From Sulfurovum sp. (GTDB taxonomy: Bacteria > Campylobacterota > Campylobacteria > Campylobacterales > Sulfurovaceae), in assembly GCA_015661795.1 (NCBI GenBank), contig DQVJ01000183.1, positions 1 through 9,150 on the forward strand: 9,150 nt of DNA, given 5' to 3'. The notes beneath the pieces are model-generated. The model had not been told where the DNA came from. It was given only the letters and a program-made list of their open reading frames with translations, and ran no database searches. A program made the position numbers and the translations under genes. Position 1 is the first letter of the stretch. Each line of letters opens with the position of its first letter. Below, piece by piece: positions 1 to 6,244 of this stretch.

Positions 1-1077
1 CTGAACACGTTGAGATAATGTCTCACTAAATAATATGACACCATCCCTACCTATATTTTTGGCTTCATACATAGCGATATCTGCTTCTTTAATGAACTGA
101 TTTGCATCCATGGATACACCAGTAATTTCTTTTATCCCTATACTTGCTGTCAAATACAATCTATGTTTACCTATGCGATAAGGTTTTTTCAGTATTTCCA
201 ACAAAGCTTCTGCTACTTCGTAAGAATCATCTATACTGTATTCGTTGGTATCATGTTCTAGGCTTAATAGTGTAAATTCATCACCACCGAAACGTGCAAT
301 TACATGCGTCTCTTCAGCAAACTTTTCTATACGTCTTGCAACAGACTGAAGTACTTTATCTCCTATATCATGTCCCAATGAATCGTTAATCGTTTTAAAG
401 TGATCTAAATCTATTAAGAAAAGATATGCCACTTTTTTTGATTTTTCCAGTCTTAAAATTACAGTTTCCAAGTAACTCAAAAAATAGCGTCTGTTATATA
501 ACTGCGTTAACACATCATGTTTGGCCTGATAATCATTTTTCTGAATAAGTTTATACGTATTGTTTGAAGCATAAAGAAGTATCCCTAAAAAAACGATTGT
601 AAATAATGAAAGTACATATCCATACCATGTATCAATCATAAAAAAGTATCCACTTAAAGGGAGTAAAATAATAAGTAAAACGGGTACAAATATTTTTCTA
701 TCTGTAACCAAAAGTGCAGAAGCAACCACAGATGTACCAAGTTGCGTAAAAATCACTATATAATGTAACTTGCTTTCAACCTCTCCTGCATACATTAAAA
801 AAAGAACTGTCCAAAGAGAGAAATTGAGATAAAAATAGGCTTTTAGCTCATTATACCACCTTGTAAGGAGATGAGAATCCATAATCTGATCATAACGATA
901 ATAGAGCCTGAGTCCCCAAGCAGATGTAGCAAAAAGTAATACATACCAAATAAGAGCACCCATCACCATATTGTGCATCCAGGCAAGTATAACCAATACA
1001 ATACCCGGTATAAGTGATAGTCCCATAATCAAAATTATTTGATTTTTAAAAAATTGATAATTTTTTTGTCGAATCAT
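1..1077 (-). CDS. Membrane-bound diguanylate cyclase (GGDEF), 3' end outside window
   Basis: The frame is open from an ATG at 1077 to the left edge (359 codons, no stop), so the C-terminus is missing. Residues 1-175 contain about six hydrophobic segments with short loops, giving a membrane sensor region. The cytoplasmic part begins with KHDVLTQLYNRRYF (about 186-199) and has the metal-binding DLDHFKTIND (about 223-232), then the active site RFGGDEF with GGDEF at 264-268 (nt 274-288), and the closing ADIAMYEAKNIGRDG. By family knowledge it should condense two GTP into cyclic di-GMP. The RxxD inhibitory site normally ahead of GGDEF reads EETH, so product inhibition at that site is unlikely. The sequence continues past the domain as FSETLSQRVQ, which would suit a following EAL domain, but this is inference. 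No Shine-Dalgarno precedes the ATG; a -10 box lies 5 nt upstream. An in-frame ATG at 1026 also lacks one. Confidence 0.9.
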   Translation of the reverse strand, partial: MIRQKNYQFFKNQIILIMGLSLIPGIVLVILAWMHNMVMGALIWYVLLFATSAWGLRLYYRYDQIMDSHLLTRWYNELKAYFYLNFSLWTVLFLMYAGEVESKLHYIVIFTQLGTSVVASALLVTDRKIFVPVLLIILLPLSGYFFMIDTWYGYVLSLFTIVFLGILLYASNNTYKLIQKNDYQAKHDVLTQLYNRRYFLSYLETVILRLEKSKKVAYLFLIDLDHFKTINDSLGHDIGDKVLQSVARRIEKFAEETHVIARFGGDEFTLLSLEHDTNEYSIDDSYEVAEALLEILKKPYRIGKHRLYLTASIGIKEITGVSMDANQFIKEADIAMYEAKNIGRDGVILFSETLSQRVQ

Positions 1078-1117
1078 TCAGAATTATAACATGAGATAAC
1101 AGAAAAAACGATATAAA
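1077..1117 (-). promoter_or_regulatory. Promoter of the GGDEF gene, probably giving a leaderless mRNA
   Basis: On the minus strand a perfect TATAAT (1088-1083) is preceded by TGT, making an extended -10 element, and is followed by only TCTGA before the ATG at 1077. Transcription normally starts 6-7 nt after the -10 box, so the first transcribed base should fall at or next to the A of the ATG. No convincing -35 box is seen, which is usual in Campylobacterota and tolerated with an extended -10. Confidence 0.6.
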
Positions 1118-1150
1118 GTTCTAAAAAATAAAACCATCTTTTAAAAAATA

Positions 1151-1726
1151 TTATTCTTCTACATCAGCTAAGGTCAATGCAAATAAAACATTCACACCAC
1201 TTTGGGTTAAAACATTGTAGGCTTCCTGTAAAGTAATCCCTGTAGTAATAATATCATCTACCAGTATAGCATCAATATTGTTTTTCCCTTTGTAAACAAA
1301 TGCTCTTGAATACCATAAACGAAATTCTAATGATTTTCCTGAATATTTCACTTTATTTCTCGCCATCAATGCACCATGCAGTGGTTTTACATATTCTCTC
1401 TTCATACTTTGGGTAAGAAGGGCAACATGGGAATAACCACTTGCAACATTTTCATCAATTCCAATAATATAGACATCTTTTTTATAATTCTCTGCAAATT
1501 TTTTTATAAATGGTTGGACTGTAATTTTTGACAATTCCCTATAAATCCGATGACCTTCTGGTTTATGTTTTGTAAGCAGTAGATCTTCTAAAGTAGAATA
1601 TTTAAAAAAACTGATAACTTCTAATGTACCAACTGTACGCTTTGTAATATTAGGCACAAAAAGTTGTGTTTCACACATTTTACAAATGATTTTAAAACTT
1701 AAACTAGCACAAGAAAAACAACGCAT
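1151..1726 (-). CDS. comF: ComF-family phosphoribosyltransferase-like protein
   Basis: This 191-residue protein has the ComFC layout. Four N-terminal cysteines in two pairs (C3/C6 in CFSC and C15/C18 in CKMC) should bind zinc. A type I phosphoribosyltransferase fold follows, with the PRPP-binding loop ILVDDIITTG at 154-163 (two acidic residues, then the TTG turn). Length is slightly below the usual 200-240. In naturally competent bacteria ComF proteins act in the cytoplasm during uptake or processing of transforming DNA; the exact reaction is not settled, and a role in competence here is inference. The ATG directly follows the TAA of the upstream sir2 gene with no spacer or clear Shine-Dalgarno, so it is probably translated by coupling from the same mRNA. 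The symbol denotes the family, not proven orthology. Confidence 0.88.
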   Translation of the reverse strand: MRCFSCASLSFKIICKMCETQLFVPNITKRTVGTLEVISFFKYSTLEDLLLTKHKPEGHRIYRELSKITVQPFIKKFAENYKKDVYIIGIDENVASGYSHVALLTQSMKREYVKPLHGALMARNKVKYSGKSLEFRLWYSRAFVYKGKNNIDAILVDDIITTGITLQEAYNVLTQSGVNVLFALTLADVEE

Positions 1727-2548
1727 TTATATCACAATTTTCTGTAAGGCTTCTAACGCACCCAAGGGCAGTTCAATCTCGGCCCCAAAACTCTCTCTGG
1801 GATTGATACGTATTAAAGGTACATCAAAGCGAGCGGCAATTTGTTCAGAAGTATTTCGCACTGTAGGCACAGCAGTACCTGCACCTATCTCAATGATAGC
1901 TAATTTTGCCCCTTCTTTTTCTAATATTTTCATCCACTGGCTTAAGCGTTCTCTTTGTCCATCTGTTCTAGCATATTCCCAGCTGTAGTCTCCAAACATA
2001 AGTATATTAGGTCTTGCCATAGCCCCACAGTGAGGACAGTTTGGCAGAGGCTCTTTGGCTTTAAATTCATCACCTATTTCAATGCAAGTCCCCTGACTAC
2101 TCCATAACATCCCTTGACAATTATCTATACATTGAAGATGATGAATACTTCCATGACACTCCATCACATTATTTTCACTAAATCCTGATAATTGAAACTG
2201 TCCATCTACATTTGATGTAAAGACAAATGCTCCATATTTTTTAGTATTAGATAATGATAAGAGTTTATTGAACCCCTTATGAGGTACCGTATCACGATAA
2301 AGATGAAGTCTATGCCCATAAAAAGCCCATGCAAGTTGTGGATCGGTCTCAAACCATTCAGGATTTGCCATCTCTTCAAAATGAAGTCCAAGTTCTTTGG
2401 CTTTAGGATATGCCTGCCAAAAGCCCTCTACCCCTCTAAAGTCGGGTAAGCCACTGTCCACTCCCATCCCTGCACCAGCAGTGATAAAAAGTGCATCACA
2501 CTCTGCTAAAAGTTGTTTAATTTTATCGTTATTGGATATTTGATTCAT
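1727..2548 (-). CDS. Sir2-family NAD-dependent protein deacylase
   Basis: This 273-residue protein carries the sirtuin motifs in order: GAGMGVDSGLPDFRG at 25-39 (NAD-binding loop), TSNVD at 111-115 in place of the usual TQNID, catalytic His133 in ECHGS, a zinc site of C140, C144, C171 and C174, GTAVPTV at 224-230 in place of GTS, and RINPRE around 247-252. The expected reaction is NAD-dependent removal of acyl groups from protein lysines in the cytoplasm, giving O-acyl-ADP-ribose and nicotinamide. All catalytic and zinc residues are present. The TSNVDGQF and CHGSIHHLQC wording looks like a bacterial branch separate from E. coli CobB, so no symbol is given. It is the first gene of a two-gene unit with comF. 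It starts at ATG 2548 with no Shine-Dalgarno and a -10 box 6 nt upstream. Confidence 0.92.
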   Translation of the reverse strand: MNQISNNDKIKQLLAECDALFITAGAGMGVDSGLPDFRGVEGFWQAYPKAKELGLHFEEMANPEWFETDPQLAWAFYGHRLHLYRDTVPHKGFNKLLSLSNTKKYGAFVFTSNVDGQFQLSGFSENNVMECHGSIHHLQCIDNCQGMLWSSQGTCIEIGDEFKAKEPLPNCPHCGAMARPNILMFGDYSWEYARTDGQRERLSQWMKILEKEGAKLAIIEIGAGTAVPTVRNTSEQIAARFDVPLIRINPRESFGAEIELPLGALEALQKIVI

Positions 2549-2584
2549 AGAGGTATTGTAGCATATTTTAAAGGTGGCTTTAAA
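2548..2584 (-). promoter_or_regulatory. Promoter of the sir2-comF unit, probably leaderless
   Basis: On the minus strand TACAAT (2560-2555), preceded by TGC to form an extended -10, is followed by ACCTCT and then the ATG at 2548. The seventh base after the -10 box is exactly the A of the ATG. A loose -35 match, TTTAAA, lies 18 bp upstream of the -10. No AAGGA-type Shine-Dalgarno fits between promoter and start codon. Confidence 0.6.
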
Positions 2585-2625
2585 GAACTCTAACTAGGCA
2601 TTTTTTTCTCAAAGCCTCTAGTAGA

Positions 2626-2711
2626 TTTAAAGTAGGATAGCAAAAAAAAGATTATTTAAATGTAATCTAATATGTACTCATACTAGAAAGTAAATTTTTT
2701 TCTACTTTAAA
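2626..2711. repeat. 10-bp inverted repeat flanking the terminator
   Basis: TTTAAAGTAG at 2626-2635 is the perfect reverse complement of CTACTTTAAA at 2702-2711. Just inside the arms lie an A8 tract and a T7 tract that could extend the pairing imperfectly. Two smaller palindromes sit inside: AGATTA/TAATCT, called separately as a terminator, and TATG-TACT-CATA at 2671-2682. The 86-bp unit might be a structured 3' end or a small mobile-element remnant. No target-site duplication was identified. Confidence 0.4.
2642..2668 (-). terminator. Probable intrinsic terminator, minus strand
   Basis: Reading the minus strand, AGATTA (2668-2663), an 8-nt loop and TAATCT (2654-2649) form a 6-bp stem whose last T begins a run of eight Ts (2649-2642). 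The stem has only one G-C pair, so it is weak, but the T tract is clear. It would end the transcript from the FMN-binding gene about 270 nt after its stop codon and insulate the sir2 promoter. Confidence 0.5.
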
Positions 2712-2845
2712 AAGATACTCTTCCTAACCTCTCGTCTCCTAACACCCATAAGTCTAGGATTTCATATAGATTTAAGTATTTATTTCATGGTTTTCATCGG
2801 TTGTTTGTCTTTTATCAACGCTTTTTAATGTTTTTTGACTTTGAT

Positions 2846-2943
2846 AAGTAGAAGTCTTGATTTTTTATAATTGTCAAAATTTTCTTCTACTTGAATAAGT
2901 AGTTCTTTGATCTCAAGTACTTTAGTAGCCAGTTTGACAATTA
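2846..2943. repeat. Crossing inverted repeats at the 3' end of the FMN-binding gene
   Basis: TAATTGTCAAA at 2868-2878 is an 11-bp perfect reverse complement of TTTGACAATTA at 2933-2943; the second arm includes the gene's stop codon. Inside it CTACTT (2887-2892) and AAGTAG (2897-2902) form a 4-nt-loop hairpin. AAGTAGAAG at 2846-2854 can instead pair with CTTCTACTT at 2884-2892. The hairpin nests inside the 11-bp stem, while the 9-bp pairing crosses it, so either alternative folds or a pseudoknot are possible in the mRNA tail. No T tract follows on the minus strand. Confidence 0.45.
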
Positions 2944-3456
2944 CTTGTAGATTCTTACAATAGCCAAAGCGATACGTGACGCATCAGTTATAGCACGCGC
3001 AGAGAGTGTGGACCCTGAGATGGTAGGTATGCCTTTACCCGAGAAAAGGTTGTCTTCTTTTGTTTTCCCTTTAAATACACCCTGCCAATTACTATTGGGT
3101 TTATATTCTGAAGGCTCATTAAAGGCTAAAATCTCGATGCCTTTTAATTTTTCATTCTTATCCATGATGTACAAGACCGCAGCTTTTTTTGTACGTATGG
3201 TTTTGACAATGAGTACTGCGTAGCCTTGAATTCTTTTGCCTTGTTTTACTGTATACATACGTATGGTATTAGAGTCTAGTCTTGCCTTGGCAGACTTCTC
3301 CACGGCTTTCATCTGCTTTTTACTTAGGTTAAATTGTTTTTTTGTCACTGTTGCAGAGGCTGAAAAATATGGCTTGAGTACCATCGCTATATCTATACCA
3401 CCTTTAGCATACGTCAATGTCATGGTTAGTAATATAAATAATAGTATTCTCATCAT
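2941..3456 (-). CDS. Secreted FMN-binding-domain protein
   Basis: This 171-residue protein starts with a short signal peptide (MMRILLFILLTMTLTYA, cleavage probably near residue 17) and should act in the periplasm. The C-terminal half looks like the FMN-binding domain family (PF04205, as in RnfG/NqrC/NosR): GYAVLIVKTIRTKKAAVLYI (about 78-97), GIEILAFNEPSEY (106-118), then ISGSTLSARAITDASRIAL ending near 164. SGST corresponds to the SGAT flavinylation motif, so Thr150 is the candidate covalent FMN site; Ala is changed to Ser and the Asp three residues before the motif is Pro144. Covalent loading by ApbE is therefore uncertain. An AAGGA at 3470-3466 lies 9 nt before the first of two consecutive ATGs, supporting 3456. 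It follows the di-heme peroxidase gene and may exchange electrons with it; that partnership is inference. Confidence 0.8.
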   Translation of the reverse strand: MMRILLFILLTMTLTYAKGGIDIAMVLKPYFSASATVTKKQFNLSKKQMKAVEKSAKARLDSNTIRMYTVKQGKRIQGYAVLIVKTIRTKKAAVLYIMDKNEKLKGIEILAFNEPSEYKPNSNWQGVFKGKTKEDNLFSGKGIPTISGSTLSARAITDASRIALAIVRIYK

Positions 3457-3475
3457 TTGTTATCGTCCTTTTATT

Positions 3476-3509
3476 ATATATCACATTTTAATGCAAAAAT
3501 GTGATATAT
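3476..3509. repeat. Perfect 14-bp hairpin between the peroxidase and FMN-binding genes
   Basis: ATATATCACATTTT (3476-3489) is exactly reverse-complementary to AAAATGTGATATAT (3496-3509), with a 6-nt loop. It starts 5 nt after the peroxidase stop codon and ends just before the AAGGA of the next gene. No T tract follows on the minus strand, so it is a poor intrinsic terminator. It suits an RNA-stabilising or processing hairpin in a dicistronic message, or a protein-binding palindrome. Confidence 0.7.
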
Positions 3510-3514
3510 TTGTG

Positions 3515-4726
3515 TTATGGGTTAAATGCTGGCATTAAGTGTTCATAACGCTTATCTGTAAGTGTTCTTAAAAATGCTTCTAAGCCTTTTATTTTATCGT
3601 CAGTCAATGCTTTTGTTTCTTTTAGTAATTTATGGTTAATCGTTGTATTATGATCATTTTTACCCCATGCTTTCCCTGTTTCAGGGTTAACATGATGTCC
3701 AAGACCTGCCATATGGTCATAAAACTCTATGACTGTTCGTAACTCTTTAAACATGCCATTGCTCATATATGGCCCCGTCACAGCTACATTTCTAAGCGTT
3801 GGCACTTTACTTTTTCCTAAATGAGCTTCCCAGTCTGTATCAGTATTTTTTACAAAACCACCTAAACCCTTAAATGTTGCATTTGCATCTTGAAATCCAA
3901 GGGCTACTCTTGCGTCCATTGCTTCTTTGTTTCTAGGTGTTCCTATGTTTTCATACTTAAAGTTTGTGAACATCTCTTTACTGATGGCTTCACTTTTAGA
4001 ATTTAATGTATGGCAAGTAGCACAGTTTGTGTTGTTGTTTGAGAAAAAGAGTGCGTAACCTAAGCTCTCTTCTTTCGTAAATGTATATTCTCCCTTAACA
4101 AATCTATCATATTTAGAGTCAAAAGGTGCAAACTCTTCTGTTTTTTCAAACTTGGCTATGGCTTCTCCCATTGCTTCATACGATGCATTGATATCATCAA
4201 AAATATTTTCGCCATAAAGCTTTTTAAAGGCTGTGATATACTCTGGGTTTTCTTCTATGCGTTCTACCACAGATTGTTTGTTTGGCATCATCATTTCTGC
4301 AGTATCAAGAGGAGGTCCCATAGCTTGATCTTTGAGTGTTGCTGCCCTGCCATCGTGAAATTGTCCACCTACATATTCACCTTTAGCATTTTTCCCAAAG
4401 GTAGGGTTAAACATTGCATAAGCTGCGGTAGGAGCATTACGTCCACCCAATGCTGAACCATCATCCCCCACAGAAAATGCACCATTTATAAACACAGATT
4501 GATCATCTTCTTTCAAAAATCTAGCATCTATAAATGCATGTTTAGGGTCATGGCAAGTCGCACAGGAAGTCTTTCTATTTAGTGATAGGTTTTGATCAAA
4601 GAAAAGGCTTTCCCCCAACTTTTCTTTGGTATCAAACTTTATAGTTTGTTTATTACTACTACCACCACAGCCTATCAAAAACAAAGTTGCTAGCATAGAT
4701 ATATATATTATTTTTTTACTTTTCAT
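3515..4726 (-). CDS. Di-heme cytochrome c peroxidase / MauG-family lipoprotein
   Basis: About 403 residues. The N-terminus is a lipoprotein signal ending in LFLIGC, so Cys20 should be lipidated and the protein anchored in the envelope facing the periplasm. Two CATCH heme c motifs lie at 55-59 and 235-239, the spacing typical of bacterial di-heme peroxidases. Family landmarks FHDGRAATLKDQAMGP (from about 123) and KVPTLRNVAVTGPYMSNGMF (from about 307) are present; Met321 is a candidate heme ligand, and the common PYMHNG reads PYMSNG. The CCP branch reduces H2O2 to water with electrons from small cytochromes; MauG relatives oxidise protein residues, and sequence alone does not decide. A GTG at 4729 is in frame, but AAGGA at 4736-4732 is only 2 nt from it and 5 nt from ATG 4726, so I chose the ATG. 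It has its own promoter. Confidence 0.9.
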   Translation of the reverse strand: MKSKKIIYISMLATLFLIGCGGSSNKQTIKFDTKEKLGESLFFDQNLSLNRKTSCATCHDPKHAFIDARFLKEDDQSVFINGAFSVGDDGSALGGRNAPTAAYAMFNPTFGKNAKGEYVGGQFHDGRAATLKDQAMGPPLDTAEMMMPNKQSVVERIEENPEYITAFKKLYGENIFDDINASYEAMGEAIAKFEKTEEFAPFDSKYDRFVKGEYTFTKEESLGYALFFSNNNTNCATCHTLNSKSEAISKEMFTNFKYENIGTPRNKEAMDARVALGFQDANATFKGLGGFVKNTDTDWEAHLGKSKVPTLRNVAVTGPYMSNGMFKELRTVIEFYDHMAGLGHHVNPETGKAWGKNDHNTTINHKLLKETKALTDDKIKGLEAFLRTLTDKRYEHLMPAFNP

Positions 4727-4749
4727 CACTATCCTTAGATATATTTAAT

Positions 4750-4798
4750 ATAATTTATTATAACCACTCTCATTTTCAAAATCATTGATATAGCTCAA
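4750..4798 (-). promoter_or_regulatory. Promoter of the peroxidase gene with an FNR/CRP-like box
   Basis: On the minus strand a perfect TATAAT (4762-4757) lies about 30 nt before the ATG. Upstream, 4785-4798 reads TTGAGCTATATCAA, matching the FNR consensus TTGAT-N4-ATCAA at 9 of 10 positions. With a start around 4750-4751, the box is centred near -41, the standard class II activator position. The -35 region is otherwise weak, as expected for an activated promoter. The regulator's identity is inferred. Confidence 0.55.
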
Positions 4799-4804
4799 TT
4801 TAAC

Positions 4805-6244
4805 TTAAAAAATATACCCTAAAGAAGCAACAAATGACTCTTCATCTGCAAACAGTGCGCCTTCTGCATAGTCTCTCATTTTATACTCTGCTTTTATCAC
4901 GACTTTGGGGTCAGGAAAATAAGCAAGTCCTAGTGAATATTCATTAAATTTATGGTTATCTGGATTGACTGTCTCGGAGTCTGCATCCATATCTAGTCTT
5001 TCCACCTCTGCTACTGCATAGAGCTTCTGTTCAGTATTCACTGAGTTTAACACATCATAGCCCACAGTCAAGTATTGTCCATTGACTGAACCTGCTATAG
5101 TGTTTGTAGCGGTATTAAGGTTGGCATAGTCATCACCCATTTTACCCATGGCTGCCAAAGCTTGTACATTCCATCCATTGTCTTTATAGGAAGCATGAAA
5201 CTCTGCCATAAAGAGTGAGACATCTGCATCAAGATTGTTGATGCTCCCACCTGGCTTGTCTTGTGCCAGTACAGATGAAGCCCCATAGAGTACCGAACCA
5301 CCAAGTTCAACACCAAGAATGGCTGTATAGTTTAGTCTAGCTATAGCAGAAAAGTCATCTGTAAATTGTCTAGCACCAAGCCTTCCTTGTTGTATAAATC
5401 TACCTTCTATCAGTTTACCTACATCTGGTGAAGTAATAACTCCTGCATAATAGTCGAAGTCTTTGTAGCTACCATAAAGCAGTACACCGTTGGTATGCCA
5501 AGTAGATGGGATGACAAAGGTCTCTACCATCGGTCTATCTGAAGTTAAAAAGGCCACAGGTTCATGGTTTAAGTTTATATTACCAAATGGCGTAAGGACA
5601 TGCCCTACTCTAAGGTTATACTTTTCATCAAACATAAAGTCTACGTAAGCGAACTCTACGATGGCATACTTGTAGTTCTTTGTATTGTCAGATCTTGCTC
5701 CACCATCTTCAAATTCTATCTCGGTATTCATGATTATCCAATCGTTAAATTTGTACCCTATATATGGCACAAAACGGACTACATTGGTTTCTAGTTTGTT
5801 TCTCGTGGTGTTATTGATACTGCTAGCGAAGTTTTTAAAGCCTCTATACTTTCTTGCCTTCATTTCTGCATACCCACCTATGGAAAGAGCGGATTCTGAG
5901 TTATATACCTTCGAGGCTGCCAAGCCTAAGTCTGAAAAGCTTTCAAAGGTATCACTATTTCCTACACTTTCAGGCGTTTCAAGGACAATAACTTCGTTAG
6001 TATCAACAGTAGATTCAGCTGTAGTATCTTTAGCACTTTTTGTTCTCTTTTTAGTTTTTTTCTTTGAAGATACTTGACTTTTAAGAGTATCATACTTCTT
6101 GTCTTGTGATGCCTTGTATGCACCAAACTCTTTTTTCATCTCAAGTAACATAGCTTCTAGCTCTGCGTTACTAGCCCCCATCATCAGTGTAGTACTTGCT
6201 ATTAAGCTGAGTGTAATTTTTTTTACTATAGTCTTCTTTGTCAT
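4805..6244 (-). CDS. Coiled-coil outer-membrane porin
   Basis: This 479-residue protein has a signal peptide (cleavage likely after ASNA, residue 27), a heptad-like acidic/basic helix (about 28-58), a lysine-rich stretch (61-73), a low-complexity Thr/Ser/Glu linker, then a beta-barrel from about 119 (LSIGGYAEMKARKY) to a terminal phenylalanine (SLGYIF), the usual signal for barrel insertion. RVGHVLTPFGNINLNHEP (about 212-229) followed by STWHTNGVLLYGSYKDFDYYAG resembles phosphate-selective (OprO/OprP-like) and DcaP-type porins. It probably forms a diffusion channel; the substrate cannot be read from sequence. The helix may span or contact the cell wall. Its ATG overlaps the upstream stop as ATGA, and AAGGA lies 8 nt before it, so it should be co-expressed with the hydroxylase, imelysin and di-heme oxidoreductase genes. 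Confidence 0.85.
   Translation of the reverse strand: MTKKTIVKKITLSLIASTTLMMGASNAELEAMLLEMKKEFGAYKASQDKKYDTLKSQVSSKKKTKKRTKSAKDTTAESTVDTNEVIVLETPESVGNSDTFESFSDLGLAASKVYNSESALSIGGYAEMKARKYRGFKNFASSINNTTRNKLETNVVRFVPYIGYKFNDWIIMNTEIEFEDGGARSDNTKNYKYAIVEFAYVDFMFDEKYNLRVGHVLTPFGNINLNHEPVAFLTSDRPMVETFVIPSTWHTNGVLLYGSYKDFDYYAGVITSPDVGKLIEGRFIQQGRLGARQFTDDFSAIARLNYTAILGVELGGSVLYGASSVLAQDKPGGSINNLDADVSLFMAEFHASYKDNGWNVQALAAMGKMGDDYANLNTATNTIAGSVNGQYLTVGYDVLNSVNTEQKLYAVAEVERLDMDADSETVNPDNHKFNEYSLGLAYFPDPKVVIKAEYKMRDYAEGALFADEESFVASLGYIF

Larger units (their letters stand above)
2549..2940. other. Intergenic region without a supported gene, rich in inverted repeats
   Basis: This stretch of about 390 bases separates the FMN-binding gene from the sir2 unit. 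It contains the sir2 promoter, a minus-strand terminator, an outer 10-bp inverted repeat around that terminator, and a cluster of crossing inverted repeats next to the FMN gene stop codon. The middle part (about 2715-2825) shows a near-direct repeat of the GTTAGGA type (minus strand, about 2720-2745) but nothing I can assign. The minus-strand frame from 2981 to 2825 is open and lysine/leucine-rich but has no usable start. Confidence 0.6.

Noticed and set aside
1686..1988. Plus-strand open frame of 100 codons
   Set aside because: It lies opposite the sir2 and comF genes, whose motifs are clear, and its translation shows no domain.
2837..2866. Plus-strand hairpin GACTT/AAGTC followed by a T run
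   Set aside because: The stem is only 5 bp and no plus-strand gene exists upstream that would need a terminator.
2825..2983. Open minus-strand frame encoding a lysine/leucine-rich peptide after the FMN-binding gene
   Set aside because: It has no ATG, GTG or TTG start with a Shine-Dalgarno, overlaps the end of the FMN gene in another frame, and coincides with the inverted repeats. AT-rich spacers easily give such peptides.
3476..3509. The 14-bp hairpin as a Rho-independent terminator
   Set aside because: No T tract follows on the minus strand and the loop-stem is AT-rich; transcription on the plus strand has no gene to terminate.
3236..3538. Plus-strand open frame of 100 codons
   Set aside because: It is antisense to the FMN-binding gene and runs through the 14-bp hairpin; no recognisable protein features.
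5685..6077. Plus-strand open frame of 130 codons
   Set aside because: It is antisense to the porin signal and linker region; the low-complexity Lys-rich DNA creates an artificial hydrophobic tail on the opposite strand.
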